A stretch of 22,483 nucleotides of DNA from an uncultured Oscillospiraceae bacterium. Lineage in GTDB: Bacteria > Bacillota_A > Clostridia > Oscillospirales > Acutalibacteraceae. Both the position numbers and the translations under genes were made by a program. The notes under the pieces were generated by a model. The model was not told the DNA's origin, made no database searches, and saw only the letters and a list, made by a program, of their open reading frames with translations. The stretch's first letter is position 1. Every line of letters starts with the position of its first letter. The stretch spans positions 1 to 22,483 of the forward strand of contig CAJUTL010000042.1 of NCBI GenBank assembly GCA_910589395.1, in the 5' to 3' direction. Below are positions 14,483-22,483 of the stretch, piece by piece.

Positions 14483-15796
14483 TCACTTCAGCTTCCTTTC
14501 CGCTACAGTACAGTCCAGCGCTTCCAAGGCTCTTTGAGACAAAGCGGCGTACCGTTCCCGCTTGTCCCGTATTTTTTCCGAAAGGGGCGGCAATACGCCG
14601 AAATTTGCCCCCATGGGTTGAAAATCTTTCCCGGCATACTCCGCGATATAGTGGCTCAAAGCGCCCATCATCGTGGTATCCGGCAGTATGAGAGGCGGTT
14701 CTCCCCGCAGCCTGCGCACCGCGTTTTTTCCGGCCAGGATCCCGGAGGCCGCGGATTCCATATAGCCCTCCACCCCGGTGATCTGCCCGGCAAAGAACAG
14801 ATCGTTCCGCTTTCGGAAGGAAAAATCCGCGTCCAGCACCTGCGGGGAATTCAGGAAGGTGTTCCGGTGCATCACGCCATACCGCGCGAACTCGGCACGG
14901 CCAAGACCCGGTATCATGCCGAACACCCGCTTCTGCTCGCCGAATTTCAGGTTTGTCTGAAAGCCTACCAGGTTATACAGAGTATTTTCCCGATTTTCCG
15001 TGCGCAGCTGCAATACCGCCCAGGGGCGGTGACCGGTGCGGGGATCGATAAGGCCCACCGGCTTCATGGGGCCGAAGCGAATGGCGTCGTGTCCCCGGGA
15101 AGCCAGCACCTCGATAGGCATACAGCCCTCGTACACCTTGGGACTTGCCGCATCAAAGCTGTGCACCGGAGCGCGCTCTGCGGCTGTCAGCTCCTGTACA
15201 AAGTGATCGTATTCTTCCCGGTTCATAGGACAATTGATATAATCGCTGTCCCCCTTTTCATAACGGGAAGCAAAAAAGCATTTCTCCAGCTCCAGGCTTT
15301 CTTTTGTGACAATGGGAGCGGCGGCGTCGAAAAAGCTCAAGGCCCCGCCGCACAGCGCCTGTATTTTTTCCGAAAGGAGCTCGCTTGTCAAGGGGCCTGT
15401 AGCCATCACGGCCAGACCTCCTGGCAGCTCTGTGACCTCTTCCCGGCGGATCTCGATGAGCGGGTGATTTTCAATGGCCTCCGTGGCCAGCCGGGAAAAC
15501 TCCTCTCGGTCCACCGCCAGCGCGCCTCCGGCGGGGACCTTCGCCTTCTCCGCACAGGTTGTCAGCAAAGAGCCCAGCCTGCGCATTTCTTCCTTCAAAA
15601 GCCCGGCCGCGCTGTCTATTCTGGCCGCCTTCAAGGAGTTGGAGCAGATCAGCTCCGCAAAGCCCTCGCTTTTGTGGGCGGGAGAAAATCTCAGAGGTTT
15701 CATCTCATACAATACCACTGGAACGCCCTGAGAGGCGATCTGCCAAGCCGCCTCACAGCCTGCCAGGCCCGCCCCGATAACAGTGATTTTCTCCAT
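14483..15796 (-). CDS. trmFO: Methylenetetrahydrofolate-tRNA-(uracil-5-)-methyltransferase TrmFO
   Basis: TrmFO methylates U54 in the tRNA T-loop using methylenetetrahydrofolate and FAD. The 437-residue protein has the FAD-binding VIGAGLAGCEAA (6-17), an ELICSNSLK segment with Cys51 and EGCMPIEVLASRG with Cys225. These match the two cysteines reported as catalytic in the Bacillus enzyme (C53 and C226). The Gly-rich ATGPLTS and FAGQITGVEGYMESAASG segments are also visible. The ATG at 15796 has GGGGGTG six bases upstream; the in-frame GTG at 15805 lies within that site. It begins a compact run with plsX, rnc, the radical SAM gene and smc. Confidence 0.97.
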   Translation of the reverse strand: MEKITVIGAGLAGCEAAWQIASQGVPVVLYEMKPLRFSPAHKSEGFAELICSNSLKAARIDSAAGLLKEEMRRLGSLLTTCAEKAKVPAGGALAVDREEFSRLATEAIENHPLIEIRREEVTELPGGLAVMATGPLTSELLSEKIQALCGGALSFFDAAAPIVTKESLELEKCFFASRYEKGDSDYINCPMNREEYDHFVQELTAAERAPVHSFDAASPKVYEGCMPIEVLASRGHDAIRFGPMKPVGLIDPRTGHRPWAVLQLRTENRENTLYNLVGFQTNLKFGEQKRVFGMIPGLGRAEFARYGVMHRNTFLNSPQVLDADFSFRKRNDLFFAGQITGVEGYMESAASGILAGKNAVRRLRGEPPLILPDTTMMGALSHYIAEYAGKDFQPMGANFGVLPPLSEKIRDKRERYAALSQRALEALDCTVAERKLK

Positions 15797-15848
15797 AGCC
15801 TTCACCCCCTGATTCGGTCATTTCGTGATTTGAAAGGAAAGAGGAGCG

Positions 15849-16080
15849 ATAGTTTGCGGCAAGCCGCTGGTTTCTCTCCTGTCATTCTGAGCGAAGCGAA
15901 GAATCTCGTCCTTTGGCTTCTTCTTAGAAATTTAAGGGAGAGATTCTTCGCCGGGAAAGCGGAGTTTACTCCGCTTTTTGCTCAGTAATGACAAGAGGGG
16001 GCTATCTGCAAAACTATCATTTACCACACTCTGCTCTTGCCCTTCATTCCTCATTGCTCATTTCTAATTGCTCATTGTAC
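15849..16080. repeat. Composite palindromic repeat element 3 between topA and trmFO
   Basis: This element fills most of the 288-bp gap. The core stem-loop runs 15881-15993: the left arm is GTCATTCTGAGCGAAGCGAAG and on into AATCTCG, the right arm GAGATTCTTCG ... GCTCAGTAATGAC. The right arm is interrupted by an extra hairpin at 15956-15978 (AAAGCGGAG / CTCCGCTTT). Flanks GATAGTTTGC (15848-15857) and GCAAAACTATC (16008-16018) are inverted. Five 7-bp units of ATTCCTC/ATTGCTC/ATTTCTA type run 16046-16080 and end five bases from the topA stop codon at 16085-16087. Confidence 0.8.
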
Positions 16081-16084
16081 GCTT

Positions 16085-18172
<2,088 letters not shown>

Positions 18173-18367
18173 ACCATATTCCTTCCTTTCTTTTCGAGCA
18201 TAGCGGGAGCAGCCTTCTGTGCCGTGTGAAAAAGCCGCTCCCGTAAAATGAAACGCTATTATCTTATAATATTTCCCAAAAAATATAATTCTTTTAAGGA
18301 ATATTTTCGAGGAAGCACTGAATAAATCCGGCAGGTGCGATCAATTTGGCGTTTCCTTAGGGAACTC
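18173..18367 (-). promoter_or_regulatory. AT-rich dprA-topA gap with a topA leader hairpin
   Basis: This 195-bp gap is much more AT-rich than its surroundings (roughly 18250-18310) and contains TATAAG and GATAAT-like boxes on the minus strand, so it probably holds a topA promoter. I could not pair them with a convincing -35 box. Closer to topA, 18204-18210 and 18237-18243 form a CGGGAGC/GCTCCCG stem, extended by weaker pairs, in what would be the mRNA leader. Confidence 0.35.
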
Positions 18368-19531
18368 TCAAATTCCCCGAAGATAGCGTTTCCCGGGCAG
18401 GGATTCCGCCAGCCCCTCCAGCTCCAGCTCTGTCAACAGCCCCAAGAGAGAGGAAGCGGGAAGTCCCGTTTTTGCTTCCAGAGCCGCGATATCCAACGGT
18501 TCCCTGCCCAATACCGCCAAAACCTGGCGGGCCTGGGGAGAAACCTGTGCGGCCGCGTCTGCTAAAGCGGGAACCGCCTCTCTTGTTTTCAGGGCGGGAA
18601 CCACCAGATCTTCAAAAAGGTCATACACCTGGGGCTGCGGCTTTTCCGGAAGCACGCCGCCGTATTCCGCTAAAATATCCTCGCCGCAGACCACTGCGCG
18701 GGCTCCGTCCTCAATGAGCTCCCGGCTTCCGGCAAATTCCACCGTGCCCTCTGGACCGGGATAGACAAACAGATCCCGGTTTTGATCCAGCGCGTGAGTG
18801 GCGTAGATCATGGTGCCGCTTTTTCGGGCCGCCTGAATGAGCAGCGTGCCGCGGCTCAGCCCTGTGATCAATCGGTTTCTCGCCTGAAAGGTGCCGAATT
18901 CCGGGTGGCTGAGAGAAAAATATTCCGTGACCAGCGCCCCGCCGTGAGAGCAGATCATATTCCGCAGCTTGGCGTTTTCCGTAACATAGGTGCTGTCCAG
19001 GGAAACCGGCAGCACGCTGACCATACGGGAACCCGGAATGCCCAAAGCGCCGGTAAGTGCGGCGGCGTCCACGCCCTTCGCACCGCCGGACACCACACAG
19101 GCGCCGCCCGCCGCCAGCTGATACCCGAATTTTCTGGCAGCGTCAAGAGAACTCTGGGTCGCCTTTCTGGCCCCGGCAATGCCGATGGAGACCATGGAAT
19201 CCACATCGGGCAGGCTTCCCTTTAGATACAGTACCGCAGGAGGATCAGAAATATTCCTCAGCAGCTCGGGATATTTCTCACACTCCGGCGTCAGCACCTG
19301 CCACCCCAGCCTTTCCGCGTACTCCAACCTGGCCTCCGCCTGGGAAATGCTGAAATCCCGCAAGGCGGCGGTTTCCCGGTCAGTCAGGTCCCGACGGCTG
19401 TTCCACAGCCGGGGTCCTCCCTGGCAGAATTCCCGCAGGCCGCCGGCATATTGTGCGGAAAGAAGCGTCGGCTTTCTGCTTCCGGGAGGAAAGGCCTGCT
19501 GGATCCAGATCCAGTAAGCGCGGTTATCCAT
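18368..19531 (-). CDS. dprA: DNA-processing protein DprA/Smf
   Basis: DprA loads RecA onto incoming single-stranded DNA during transformation and is also widespread in species not known to be competent. The 387-residue protein has an N-terminal helical region, then the Rossmann-like core: GIAGARKATQSS (117-128), VVSGGAKGVDAAALTGAL (146-163), FQARNRLITGLS (215-226) and a SGTM segment (238-241). A winged-helix domain fills about 330-387. Several core positions differ from the usual DprA motifs: GAR for GSR, and Ala where DxxAHxGAL has His. It overlaps the methyltransferase gene by 8 bases and precedes topA, as in many Firmicutes. Confidence 0.93.
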   Translation of the reverse strand: MDNRAYWIWIQQAFPPGSRKPTLLSAQYAGGLREFCQGGPRLWNSRRDLTDRETAALRDFSISQAEARLEYAERLGWQVLTPECEKYPELLRNISDPPAVLYLKGSLPDVDSMVSIGIAGARKATQSSLDAARKFGYQLAAGGACVVSGGAKGVDAAALTGALGIPGSRMVSVLPVSLDSTYVTENAKLRNMICSHGGALVTEYFSLSHPEFGTFQARNRLITGLSRGTLLIQAARKSGTMIYATHALDQNRDLFVYPGPEGTVEFAGSRELIEDGARAVVCGEDILAEYGGVLPEKPQPQVYDLFEDLVVPALKTREAVPALADAAAQVSPQARQVLAVLGREPLDIAALEAKTGLPASSLLGLLTELELEGLAESLPGKRYLRGI

Positions 19532-20357
19532 TGGCTTCCCCCTCCCTTTCCACAGCTTCCCGCCGCATTTCCCATAGCAAGATCGTGGCCGCCGCAGAGG
19601 CGTTCAGTGATTCTGCCCGGCCTGTCATGGGAATTGTAACGCTGTCGTGACACAGGGCGATGGTCTCAGCCGTCAAACCGTTTCCCTCATTGCCGATCAC
19701 CACAGCGTGCTGTCCGCCATGGAAATCGATCTCCGTTACCTGCCGGGCGGAAGCGTCCGGCACAGCGGCGTGAAGAGTAAAGCCCTGCTCTTTTATAAGT
19801 TTACATAATTTCCCAGAGTCTCTTTCCGCTCGCAGCTTCATCCGAAACACCGCGCCCATGGAGGAGCGCAGCACCTTGGGCGACAGCGGGTCGCAGCATT
19901 CACCCAGCAGAACAGCCTGTCCGACTCCCAGCGCCTCCGCTGTGCGGAACACTGTGCCCAGGTTTCCGGGATCCTGCAAATTTTCCAGAACCAGCAGCGG
20001 GGCCTGCTCCGGCTTCCAAGCTGTTTCCGGCAAAAGCCCCTTGGGCCAGCCGCAGACACAGAAGACGCCCTGCGAAGCCTTCGTAGAGGAAAGCAGCTGA
20101 GCCACATGCTCTTCCACAAGGTAAGCCTCCCGGCAGGCGGAGAGGACAAGGCGCAGATAGTCACCGTATTTCTCCCTGGCCTGTTCTGTGACAAAGCAGA
20201 GCTCTACCGGCAGTCCGGAAAGCGCCGCGTCCTGGCACAGCCGCGCCCCCTCACAGAGAAACTGCCGCTTTTCCCGTCGCTTTTCCCCGCTGCGGGCCAG
20301 CGCGGCAGCCTGACGAACCGTTTGATTTTGTCTGCTGGTGATGGTACCAAATTCCAT
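19524..20357 (-). CDS. TrmH/SpoU-family RNA 2'-O-methyltransferase
   Basis: This 277-residue protein is a SPOUT methyltransferase that uses SAM to methylate a ribose in rRNA or tRNA. All three SpoU motifs are visible: LVLENLQDPGNLGTVFRTAEALG (122-144), HAVVIGNEGNGL (217-228) and IPMTGRAESLNASAAATILLWE (242-263). The N-terminal part (SRQNQTVRQAAALARSGEKRRE) is the RNA-binding domain seen in RlmB/TsnR-type enzymes. The frame is open upstream into rplT, but the ATG at 20357, with AGGAGG eight bases before it, is clearly the start. Its exact target nucleotide cannot be read from sequence. Confidence 0.92.
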   Translation of the reverse strand: MEFGTITSRQNQTVRQAAALARSGEKRREKRQFLCEGARLCQDAALSGLPVELCFVTEQAREKYGDYLRLVLSACREAYLVEEHVAQLLSSTKASQGVFCVCGWPKGLLPETAWKPEQAPLLVLENLQDPGNLGTVFRTAEALGVGQAVLLGECCDPLSPKVLRSSMGAVFRMKLRAERDSGKLCKLIKEQGFTLHAAVPDASARQVTEIDFHGGQHAVVIGNEGNGLTAETIALCHDSVTIPMTGRAESLNASAAATILLWEMRREAVEREGEANG

Positions 20358-20440
20358 TCTGCTGCCCTCCTTTCCGGAAGATTTCCAAGCGAAATTTTTA
20401 CAGCCGGACCCCAGAACCCTTCCCTGCCTGACTGCGGATA

Positions 20441-20476
20441 GAAAAACGGAAACGCCCAAGGCGGGTGCCTCAGGCG
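20441..20476 (-). terminator. Probable terminator after rplT
   Basis: On the minus strand, CGCCTGAGG and CCTTGGGCG form a stem with one two-base mismatch and a six-base loop (20453-20476), followed by TTTCCGTTTTTC. It lies 13 bases past the rplT stop. It would end the infC operon, or lower expression of the methyltransferase and dprA genes, since no obvious promoter follows. Confidence 0.6.
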
Positions 20477-20488
20477 CGGATTTCTTCC

Positions 20489-20842
20489 TTACAGAGCAGC
20501 CTTTGCCTTTTCCACCAAAGCGGTAAAAGCGGAAGGATCGGCAATGGCGATCTCGGACAACATCTTTCTGTTCAAGGTAACGCCGGCCTTCTTCAAGCCA
20601 TTCATAAAGGTAGAATAATTGATATCGTTCATATGGCAGGCCGCAGAAATTCTGGTGATCCACAGGCGGCGGAAATCCCGCTTGCGCTGCTTACGTCCAA
20701 TATAGGCGTAATTGCCGGATTTCATCACGGCCTGTTTCGCCATTTTAAAATGGCGGCTCTTGGAGCCCCAGTAGCCCTTGGCGAGCTTTAGTACCTTTTT
20801 CCTTCTTTTGCGCGTCATCATTGCGCCCTTTACTCTAGCCAT
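20489..20842 (-). CDS. rplT: 50S ribosomal protein L20
   Basis: L20 is needed early in 50S assembly and, in Bacillus, represses its own operon by binding the infC leader. The 117-residue protein begins ARVKGAMMTRKRRKKVLKLAKGYWGSKSRHF and carries GRKQRKRDFRRLWITRI, the classic basic L20 signature, ending with the globular LNRKMLSEIAIADPSAF part. Length and sequence are entirely standard. It is the last gene of infC-rpmI-rplT. Confidence 0.99.
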   Translation of the reverse strand: MARVKGAMMTRKRRKKVLKLAKGYWGSKSRHFKMAKQAVMKSGNYAYIGRKQRKRDFRRLWITRISAACHMNDINYSTFMNGLKKAGVTLNRKMLSEIAIADPSAFTALVEKAKAAL

Positions 20843-20906
20843 ATCTCTTCAATCCTTTCTTGTTATCCAAAAATAGAAGCTTTTGAAAACGTCCCAGCGC
20901 CTTTTC

Positions 20907-21110
20907 TTATTTATAGGGCAGCATTCTCTTGACGGCGGCGGTATTAGTCTTATCTGTCACCACTGTGCCGCGGGCATGACGCTTGGTTTTCGGGGTCTTG
21001 CCGTGGCCGTTCAGCAGATGGCTGGTAAAGGCGTGTCCACGGATCACCTTTCCGTTCTTGGATAATTTGAAGCGCTTCTTGGCGCCGCTGTGTGTTTTGA
21101 GCTTCGGCAT
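20907..21110 (-). CDS. rpmI: 50S ribosomal protein L35
   Basis: This is the small basic L35 protein of the large subunit, 67 residues, beginning PKLKTHSGAKKRFKLSKNGKV and ending AAVKRMLPY. The frame runs on upstream to 21158, but the conserved MPKLKTHSG start at 21110 has AGGAGG eight bases upstream and is certain. It lies 25 bases after infC and 64 bases before rplT. Confidence 0.99.
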   Translation of the reverse strand: MPKLKTHSGAKKRFKLSKNGKVIRGHAFTSHLLNGHGKTPKTKRHARGTVVTDKTNTAAVKRMLPYK

Positions 21111-21135
21111 TTTGCAGTCCTCCTTAAATTTTGCA

Positions 21136-21654
21136 TTACTTGACGGGCTTGGGCGCAAGGAACATCAGCATGGAACGGCCCTCCAGCTTAGGGGCCTTTT
21201 CCACATTGGCGACCTCGCTCATAGCATCGGCAAACCGGCGCATGATCTCCTGCCCCAGCTCGGGGTGGCCCATTTCCCTTCCGCGGAAACGGATGGAAGC
21301 CTTCACTTTATTCCCTTCGGCAATAAAGCGGGTGGCATGGTTTTTCTTCGTCTCAAAATCGTGGGTATCGATATTGAGAGAAAGCCGGACTTCCTTGATC
21401 TCAACGACCCGCTGGTTCTTTCGCTGCTCCTTCTCCCGCTTCGACTGCTCGAAACGGAACTTGCCGTAATCGATGATCTTACACACCGGGGGCTTCGCCT
21501 GGGGCGCGATCTTCACCAGGTCAAGATTCCGCTGCTCCGCCAGCTCCAACGCCTGCTTCAGGGGCATAATACCCAGCTGAGAGCCGTCAGAATCCACCAC
21601 ACGGAGCTCCTTGTCACGAATCTGTTCGTTGATTTGCAGCTCTTTGTTGCTAAT
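21136..21654 (-). CDS. infC: Translation initiation factor IF-3 with an AUU start codon
   Basis: IF-3 binds the 30S subunit, blocks premature joining and checks the start codon and initiator tRNA. I place the start at ATT (21654-21652): it follows GGAGGTG by seven bases and gives SNKELQINEQIRDKELRVVD, which matches the conserved IF-3 N-terminus. A start at the downstream GTG (21600) would remove the INEQIR motif. The protein is 172 residues, with AKPPVCKIIDYGKFRFEQSKREKEQ at the linker and a normal C-domain (IRFRGREMGHPELG). AUU starts are known for infC in E. coli and Bacillus; IF-3 rejects non-standard starts, so it limits its own synthesis. This rule plausibly applies here. Confidence 0.97.
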   Translation of the reverse strand: MSNKELQINEQIRDKELRVVDSDGSQLGIMPLKQALELAEQRNLDLVKIAPQAKPPVCKIIDYGKFRFEQSKREKEQRKNQRVVEIKEVRLSLNIDTHDFETKKNHATRFIAEGNKVKASIRFRGREMGHPELGQEIMRRFADAMSEVANVEKAPKLEGRSMLMFLAPKPVK

Positions 21655-21931
21655 CGGTAAGCACCTCCATCAAGATTTCCTCAAAACTGATTTTCAAAGC
21701 GCACCCGCAAAAACCGCAAAAAAGCGGGCAGATGCTTCTGCCCGCGATCAATTCGCACTAACACGACTACACTTTCCGTTTTCAAAAGCCAAAGCTCCAA
21801 AAACAGAAAAATGCCTGTCGCCTGCTGCGCTATTGACCTGTGACGGACAGAAACCGCACGGGTGAGAAGCAAATTTCCGGCATATTCCGAACTAAGAAAC
21901 AGCCGATTTTCACTTCCGCTTTGTTTTACCG
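21655..21931 (-). promoter_or_regulatory. infC leader RNA (probable L20-type leader)
   Basis: About 277 bases separate the predicted transcription start from infC, an unusually long 5' UTR, and it ends with an intrinsic terminator-like hairpin. In Bacillus, L20 binds such a leader upstream of infC-rpmI-rplT and causes early termination. Gene order, length and the attenuator agree with that, but I could not verify the L20-binding fold by eye, so the ligand is inferred. Confidence 0.65.
21717..21745 (-). terminator. Attenuator hairpin upstream of infC
   Basis: On the minus strand GCGGGCAG and CTGCCCGC form a perfect 8-bp stem around a six-base loop (21724-21745), followed directly by TTTTTT (21723-21718). 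It ends about 63 bases before the infC start codon, where a transcription attenuator would act. Control by L20 is inference from the operon. Confidence 0.8.
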
Positions 21932-21937
21932 AAAAAG

Positions 21938-21966
21938 AGTATACAACGCCTTCCAGAGAATGTCAA
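21938..21966 (-). promoter_or_regulatory. Consensus sigma-A promoter for infC-rpmI-rplT
   Basis: A perfect -35 box TTGACA (21966-21961) is followed after exactly 17 bases by a -10 box TATACT (21943-21938), differing from consensus at one position. Transcription should begin near 21931. It is the only clearly strong promoter I find in the window. Confidence 0.85.
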
Positions 21967-22049
21967 GGCTTTTTTGCGGATTTGCCAGTGATTGGAGGTG
22001 TTAAAAAGGGGAATGTTTTATGTTTTAGATGTTGAACGGTGGTGCAATA

Positions 22050-22329
22050 ATGAGCAATGAGGAATGAGCAATTAGCAATGAAGGACAAGAACGGTAAATT
22101 ATAGTTTAGCACACAGTTCCCTCCTGTCATTCTGAGGAACGAAGTGACGAAGAATCTCGACCTTAAAGCTCTTAAAAAGACCCAAAGGACGAGATTCTTC
22201 ACTTCGTTCAGAATGACAGGAAGGAGGTGAGTGGATAACCGCTAAATTCCAATTTAGCGGACTAAGCCCTTGACCTTTAAGACTAAGCCCCTGACCTTTA
22301 AATTGCCAATTTCTCATTCCTAATTGCTC
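22050..22329. repeat. Composite palindromic repeat element 4 upstream of infC
   Basis: This is the most complete copy, nested and symmetrical. Left 7-bp units (ATGAGCA, ATGAGGA, ATGAGCA, ATTAGCA, ATGAAGG) run 22050-22084, and inverted right units (ATTGCCA, ATTTCTC, ATTCCTA, ATTGCTC) run 22302-22329. Inside are a TATAGTTTAG segment (22101-22110) and the core stem-loop: left arm 22123-22159, right arm 22190-22220, beginning and ending in CCTGTCATTCTGA and its complement. A short palindrome CCGCTAAATT/AATTTAGCGG spans 22239-22260. Then a 20-base unit (ACTAAGCCC-T/C-TGACCTTTAA) is repeated twice with a 21-bp period (22261-22301). It lies upstream of the infC promoter and contains no gene. Confidence 0.85.
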
Positions 22330-22332
22330 CTC

Positions 22333-22374
22333 CCAAAACAAAAAGCCGAGCTTTTGCTCGGCTTTTTGTTTTGG
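22333..22374. terminator. Perfect 19-bp bidirectional terminator
   Basis: CCAAAACAAAAAGCCGAGC and its exact complement flank a TTTT loop. The stem has a GC-rich tip and AT-rich base, so either strand shows a GC hairpin followed by a T-run. It probably ends transcription of a minus-strand gene lying beyond the right edge of the window. No coding gene is visible between it and that edge. Confidence 0.75.
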
Positions 22375-22377
22375 AGC

Positions 22378-22469
22378 GGACGAGCGAGGCAGAAAGTCCG
22401 GCACGCCGGACTTTCTTGAAATTCCTTCGGAATTTCTCCTAACAAAATACGAGTTCGAGCCTGTCGTCC
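22378..22469. other. Unexplained multi-hairpin region at the right edge
   Basis: Between the terminator and the window end are two strong hairpins: 22391-22416 (11-bp stem, CACG loop) and 22418-22436 (8-bp stem with TTC loop, or a UUCG tetraloop). They are enclosed by a possible long-range helix: GGACGA (22378-22383) pairs with TCGTCC (22464-22469), and AGGC (22387-22390) with GCCT (22459-22462). A GTTCGAGCC string (22453-22461) recalls a tRNA T-arm, but the stem does not pair. I do not recognise it; it may be a decayed tRNA-linked repeat or a structured RNA. Confidence 0.4.
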
Positions 22470-22483
22470 TAAAAGAAAAAGCC

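Noticed and set aside
14480..15988. A 502-codon open frame on the plus strand opposite trmFO
   Set aside because: It is a mirror of trmFO and repeat element 3, with no motif and no ribosome binding site.
22099..22404. A 101-codon open frame on the minus strand across the terminator and repeat element 4
   Set aside because: It reads through a perfect terminator stem and the core stem-loop, and shows no protein family features.
22378..22469. A tRNA gene suggested by GTTCGAGCC and a CGTCCGCTCCA-like end
   Set aside because: The T-stem does not pair, no D-arm or anticodon arm can be drawn, and the two internal hairpins do not fit a cloverleaf.

Overview
The window looks like housekeeping chromosome from a fairly GC-rich member of the Clostridia, probably in or near the Oscillospiraceae/Ruminococcaceae. 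This rests on gene content and order, AGGAGG-type ribosome binding sites, and intergenic repeats that I recall from gut Firmicutes; no database search was possible. Every gene I can support lies on the minus strand, so transcription runs from high to low coordinates. I see no prophage, CRISPR array, transposase, or recognisable defence or biosynthetic cluster.

Read in the direction of transcription, the right end (22483-21655) is non-coding. It holds a cluster of hairpins, a perfect 19-bp terminator stem, a composite palindromic repeat, and a consensus promoter with a ~277-nt leader and attenuator. The translation operon infC-rpmI-rplT (21654-20489) follows; infC begins with AUU. Next come a SpoU-type rRNA methyltransferase overlapping dprA, then topA. 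After a repeat-filled gap there is a tightly packed run trmFO-plsX-rnc-radical SAM-smc (15796-8198) with gaps or overlaps of a few bases. A second repeat-filled gap separates smc from a GyrI-like gene, ftsY, rdgB, a frameshifted cupin gene, a DUF3795 gene, a BltD-like GNAT, the YhbY RNA-binding protein, a small deoxyribosyltransferase-like protein and a P-loop kinase. A third repeat-filled gap precedes nadD-yqeK-rsfS, another GNAT and the 5' end of leuS, which runs off the left edge.

The genes cover core functions: translation initiation and ribosomal proteins, RNA modification and processing (SpoU, TrmFO, RNase III, YhbY, RsfS, LeuRS), chromosome topology and segregation (TopA, SMC, DprA), membrane targeting (FtsY), phospholipid initiation (PlsX) and nucleotide housekeeping (RdgB, NadD, YqeK).

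The most unusual content is intergenic. Four composite repeat elements (2395-2860, 7904-8199, 15849-16080, 22050-22329) combine arrays with a strict 7-bp period and large stem-loops. Three share a GTCATTCTGAG-type stem-loop; the fourth has a different core. Three of them start at, or within 5 bp of, the stop codon of the upstream gene, and one supplies the last codons and stop of the kinase gene. Other oddities are an acidic/proline-rich tail at the C-terminus of FtsY rather than the N-terminus, a one-base frameshift in the cupin gene, and no acpP between plsX and rnc.
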